Of a stretch of 52,192 bases of DNA, positions 48,883-52,192 are shown one piece after another. The stretch is from positions 1-52,192 of the forward strand of contig JBNGDO010000012.1 in NCBI GenBank assembly GCA_049975385.1, given 5' to 3'. Source of the stretch: DSWT01 sp049975385 (lineage in GTDB: Bacteria > Chloroflexota > Anaerolineae > B4-G1 > SLSP01). The notes under the pieces were generated by a model. That model saw only the letters and a program-made list of their open reading frames with translations, was not told where the DNA came from and ran no database searches. The position numbers were made by a program, and so were the translations under genes. Numbering within the stretch: position 1 is the stretch's first letter; every line of letters begins with the position of its first letter.

Positions 48883-49016
48883 CAAACATCAGGCGGGATG
48901 CGTTTATGGTAACTGGTAATCGGTAACTGGTAACTGGTTTGAAAGCGTATCCTGCCTGATACAAATTCCTGATCCCTGATTACAAATTACGGATTACTAA
49001 TTCCCCTGAGGTGACT

Positions 49017-50306
49017 ATGGCAAGACGAGCAATACGCGAATACGATGCAAAGCGCCTTTTGGCGCGCTATCTGCCCGATTATCTGCCCGGGTTCAGCTAT
49101 CCCGGCAAAGTCGTTCTGGTGGAGGCCGACACGGACTGGGATCGCCTGGCAACCGAACATCCGTGGCTCCTCACCGACCGGCTGGTCGCTAAACCGGATC
49201 AACTGTTCGGCAAACGCGGCAAGCACGGCCTGCTGGGGCTAAACCTCGACTTCGCCGGGGCGAAAGCGTGGATTGCCACGCGGATGCAGAAGGAAGTGAC
49301 GGTCGGAAAAACTACGGACAAGCTCTCGGTCTTTATGATCGAGCCGTTCGTCGCCCACGACCAGCGTGAAGAAATGTTTATCGCCATCCGCACGGAGCGC
49401 GAACAGGACGTCATCTACTTTTCCCAGCAGGGCGGCATCGACATCGAAGAAAACTGGGATTCGGTGGTGCAAATCCCTGTCCCGGTGCTTGGTAGTATCG
49501 AAGAGGTAGATGTCGCCGGACATTTGCCCGATTTTGATGGCAAAGACGCGGCTGTAGCGTTCATCACGGCACTCTACAGGTTCTTCGTCGATCTGGCCTT
49601 CACGTATTTGGAGATTAATCCCTTCGCCCTGGTTCACCATACTGTCATCCCCCTCGACTTTGTCGGACAGGTGGATGATACGGCAGCCTTCGATGCCGGG
49701 CGCAAATGGGGCGAGTTGCCTTTTCCGCCAGCCTTCGGGATGCACCACTCGCTGGAAGAGGCGTACATCCGCAGCCTTGACGAAAAAGGTGGTTCCAGCC
49801 TCAAACTGACGGTGCTCAATCCGCAGGGCCGTGTCTGGCCGATGATCGCGGGTGGCGGGGCGAGCGTCATCTATGCAGACACCGTCACCGATCTGGGCTT
49901 CGCCGACGAATTGGCTTGCTACGGCGAATATTCTGGCAACCCCACCACGGACGAAACCCGTGAGTACGCCCGCACGCTGCTCGACCTGATGACGCGCCAT
50001 CCCGATCCCCAGGGCCGGCCCAAATTCCTCCTCATCGGCGGTGGCATCGCCAACTTCACCGACGTCGCCAAGACCTTCACCGGCATCGTGGATGCGCTGC
50101 GCGAATACAAGGCGCGGTTGCAAGAGAACAACGTCCACATTTACGTGCGGCGCGGTGGTCCCAACTACCGTGAAGGGCTGGCGCTGATGCGCAAATTGGG
50201 CGAGGAACTTGCCGTATCGGTGGACGTGTATGGGCCGGAGACGCACATGACGCGCATTGTTTCGATGGCGTTGACCGAAGCCGGTCACCAGGAAGGAGGC
50301 AAGTGA
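49017..50306 (+). CDS. aclB: ATP-citrate lyase, small (AclB-type) subunit
   Basis: 429 residues from the ATG at 49017 (GAGGTGACT upstream). The subunit corresponds to the N-terminal part of animal ATP-citrate lyase and to AclB of green sulfur bacteria: an ATP-grasp domain, similar to succinyl-CoA synthetase beta, with AIREYDAKRLLARYLP, LVAKPDQLFGKRGKHGLLG, FAFTYLEINPFALV-like LAFTYLEINPFALV and the citrate-binding GGGIANFTDVAKTFTGI. With the large subunit it makes acetyl-CoA and oxaloacetate from citrate, CoA and ATP. Its stop shares one base with the start of the large-subunit gene (TGATG). Confidence 0.93.
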   Translation: MARRAIREYDAKRLLARYLPDYLPGFSYPGKVVLVEADTDWDRLATEHPWLLTDRLVAKPDQLFGKRGKHGLLGLNLDFAGAKAWIATRMQKEVTVGKTTDKLSVFMIEPFVAHDQREEMFIAIRTEREQDVIYFSQQGGIDIEENWDSVVQIPVPVLGSIEEVDVAGHLPDFDGKDAAVAFITALYRFFVDLAFTYLEINPFALVHHTVIPLDFVGQVDDTAAFDAGRKWGELPFPPAFGMHHSLEEAYIRSLDEKGGSSLKLTVLNPQGRVWPMIAGGGASVIYADTVTDLGFADELACYGEYSGNPTTDETREYARTLLDLMTRHPDPQGRPKFLLIGGGIANFTDVAKTFTGIVDALREYKARLQENNVHIYVRRGGPNYREGLALMRKLGEELAVSVDVYGPETHMTRIVSMALTEAGHQEGGK

Positions 50307-52135
50307 TGAGCAAACCAGATTATCTGCTTTTCGATCGTTCGACCACATCCATCATCTTTGGGATGCAGACCGCGGCTATCCAGCGCATGTTGGACTTCGA
50401 CCATCTCTGCCGTCGCCAGACACCCTCGGTTGTCGCCATCGTCAACCCGACGGGGGCACCGGGCATCCACCGCCCGTTCTTCGGCAGCCGCGAGGTAATG
50501 ATCCCCATCTATACCAGCCTCGCCGACGCTGCTGCCGCGCATTCTGAGGCCGACGTGATGATCAACTTTGCCAGCTTCCGCTCGGCGTTCGCTTCGACGA
50601 TGGAGGCGCTGGCTTTGCCGAACATCCGCACCGTCGCCGTTATTGCCGAGGGCATTCCGGAGCGCCAATCGCGAATCATGGCAGCTAAGGCGCGCGAACT
50701 GGGCAAGGTCATTATCGGCCCGGCGACGGTGGGCGGGTTGGCGGCGGGCGCGTTCAAGATCGGCAACACCGGCGGGCCGCCGGATAACATCATTGAGGCC
50801 AAGCTGCATCGCCCCGGCAGCGTGGGCTACGTCGGCAAGAGCGGCGGCCTCACCAACGAGACCTTCAACATCGTGGCGCGCAACGCCGATGGCGTCTACG
50901 AAGGCATTGCCGTTGGCGGTGACGCCTACCCCGGCTCGCGCCTGCTCGATCACCTCCTGCGCTACGAGGCCAACCCCGCCATCAAGATGCTCGTCTGCCT
51001 GGGTGAGTTAGGTGGCGCCGAAGAATACGCCATTGTGGATGCGCTCAAAGACGGGCGGATCACCAAGCCGTTGGTGATTTGGGTGACGGGCACCTGCGCC
51101 AAAGTTTTCCCCACGGGTGTGCAGTTTGGGCACGCGGGCGCGAAGGCTGGCGGTGCAGCGGAGACTGCCGATGCGAAGAACGCGGCACTCCGCGAAGCGG
51201 GCGCGATCGTGCCGGAATCCTTCGATTCTTTCGGCGATAAAATCCACGAGGTCTACAAGAAGTTAGTGGCTGAAGGAAAAATCACGCCGATTGAGGAGCC
51301 GACGCCTCCGCCTATGCCGATGGATTACGCGGTCGCGGTGCGTCGAGGATTAATCCGCAAGCCCACCAACTTTATCTCGACGATCTCTGATGACCGCGGT
51401 GAAGAGCTGACCTACAACAAAATCCCCATCACCGAGGTGATCGAGCGCGATATGGGCATTGGCGGCGTCATCGGGCTGCTCTGGTTCCAGCGTGAACTGC
51501 CGGTCTATGCGCGCCGTTTCATCGAACTGGCGCTCGTCATCACGGCGGATCATGGCCCGGCGGTCAGCGCGGCGCACAACGCAATCGTGGCCGCGCGCGC
51601 CGGCAAGGATTTGATTTCATCGCTGGTGAGCGGCCTGTTGACCGTCGGCCCGCGCTTTGGCGGTGCAATCGACGATGCGGCGCGCACCTTCAAGGGCGCT
51701 TTCGACCAGGGATTGGCGCCACAGCAGTTCGTGGACGATATGAAGGCGCGGGGGGTGCTGATCCCCGGGATCGGCCACCGCGTGAAGAGTGTGCAGAACC
51801 CCGACATGCGCGTTACCATTGTCAAGGAATTTGCTAAGACGCACTTCATGGAGACGCCGTTGCTGGACTTCGCCCTGGACGTGGAGAAGATCACCACCAG
51901 CAAGCGCAACAACCTGATCCTCAACGTGGACGGTTGCATCGGCATCTGCCTGGTGGATATGTTGAGCAGTTGCGGATTCACGCCTGACGAAATCAACGAC
52001 GTCGTCGAGCTTGGTTACTTCAACGGCATCTTCGTCTTGGGGCGCAGCATCGGCGTGATGGGCCATTACTTCGATCAGAACCGGCTCAAGCAGCCGCTCT
52101 ACAGGCATCCGTGGGACGATATTCTGTATCAATAG
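50306..52135 (+). CDS. aclA: ATP-citrate lyase, large (AclA-type) subunit
   Basis: 609 residues. The first part (to about residue 330) is the CoA-binding/succinyl-CoA ligase alpha-like module, with the phosphorylated His276 in FGHAGAKAGG. The rest is a citrate-synthase-like domain that completes the cleavage (ADHGPAVSAAHNAIVAARAG, GPRFGGAIDDAARTF, PGIGHRVKSVQNPD). Length matches AclA of Chlorobium. It follows aclB with a one-base overlap and GGAGG upstream. Only 57 bases remain beyond it, without a gene. Confidence 0.94.
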   Translation: MSKPDYLLFDRSTTSIIFGMQTAAIQRMLDFDHLCRRQTPSVVAIVNPTGAPGIHRPFFGSREVMIPIYTSLADAAAAHSEADVMINFASFRSAFASTMEALALPNIRTVAVIAEGIPERQSRIMAAKARELGKVIIGPATVGGLAAGAFKIGNTGGPPDNIIEAKLHRPGSVGYVGKSGGLTNETFNIVARNADGVYEGIAVGGDAYPGSRLLDHLLRYEANPAIKMLVCLGELGGAEEYAIVDALKDGRITKPLVIWVTGTCAKVFPTGVQFGHAGAKAGGAAETADAKNAALREAGAIVPESFDSFGDKIHEVYKKLVAEGKITPIEEPTPPPMPMDYAVAVRRGLIRKPTNFISTISDDRGEELTYNKIPITEVIERDMGIGGVIGLLWFQRELPVYARRFIELALVITADHGPAVSAAHNAIVAARAGKDLISSLVSGLLTVGPRFGGAIDDAARTFKGAFDQGLAPQQFVDDMKARGVLIPGIGHRVKSVQNPDMRVTIVKEFAKTHFMETPLLDFALDVEKITTSKRNNLILNVDGCIGICLVDMLSSCGFTPDEINDVVELGYFNGIFVLGRSIGVMGHYFDQNRLKQPLYRHPWDDILYQ

Positions 52136-52192
52136 TTGTGATTTTGGCTAAAGCCGAGAGAGTAAGGGGTGTTTTGCGTTTGCGGGCTGCAC

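Overview
The window is GC-rich bacterial chromosome, most likely from a member of the Chloroflexota (Anaerolineae or a relative). The evidence is indirect but consistent: a T-box leader in front of ileS, two family 39-type glycosyltransferases (one with the beta-sandwich tail seen often in this phylum), many hypothetical-looking fusions of common enzymes, and numerous short word-like repeats and hairpins in the gaps between genes. There is no rRNA, recognisable tRNA, CRISPR array, prophage or IS transposase.

Layout. From the left edge to about 10.3 kb the genes read on the minus strand: an NfeD/slipin membrane pair; a four-gene unit holding a PRC/MgtE_N/CBS sensor protein, an Nramp-related transporter with a non-canonical metal site, a small membrane protein and a glycosyltransferase, preceded by a long structured leader; and an ECF vitamin-transporter energising module (a fused double ATPase and EcfT). 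At 10.3 kb transcription diverges. From there to 37.1 kb everything reads on the plus strand: an ECF substrate-binding subunit, a NadC-NadA fusion, NadB and a UroD-family protein; an MrfA-type helicase carrying an HNH insert; tsaE-tsaB-rimI and a type-4 uracil-DNA glycosylase; a gap with clustered DnaA-box-like sites; sufC-sufB-sufD, where sufB is split by a LAGLIDADG intein, followed by a nucleotidyltransferase/HAD fusion and rlmN; then dnaX-ybaB-recR, a PH-domain membrane protein, a Cof-type phosphatase, a Sua5/YciO/YrdC protein and a second glycosyltransferase.

From 37 to 39.3 kb there is a small accessory patch: a lipoprotein of the phosphodiester glycosidase family, an orphan VapB-type antitoxin, a complete T-box riboswitch with isoleucine specifier, and a two-gene TumE-like toxin/antitoxin-like pair lying antisense between the T-box and the ileS gene it should control. 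After ileS come an M20 amidohydrolase, a peptidase S51-like protein and an AbiEii-like nucleotidyltransferase.

The right end (45.6-52.1 kb) is a compact central-carbon block: aconitase, NADP-type isocitrate dehydrogenase and both subunits of ATP-citrate lyase. Together these convert 2-oxoglutarate (carboxylated to isocitrate) to citrate and then to acetyl-CoA and oxaloacetate, which is the diagnostic arm of the reductive TCA cycle; ATP-citrate lyase is uncommon in this phylum.

The main points of novelty are the T-box/antisense toxin-antitoxin/ileS arrangement, the ATP-citrate lyase block, three fusions (NadC-NadA, nucleotidyltransferase-HAD, helicase-HNH), a new 66-bp interspersed palindromic-ended repeat present in three copies, and the DnaA-box cluster.
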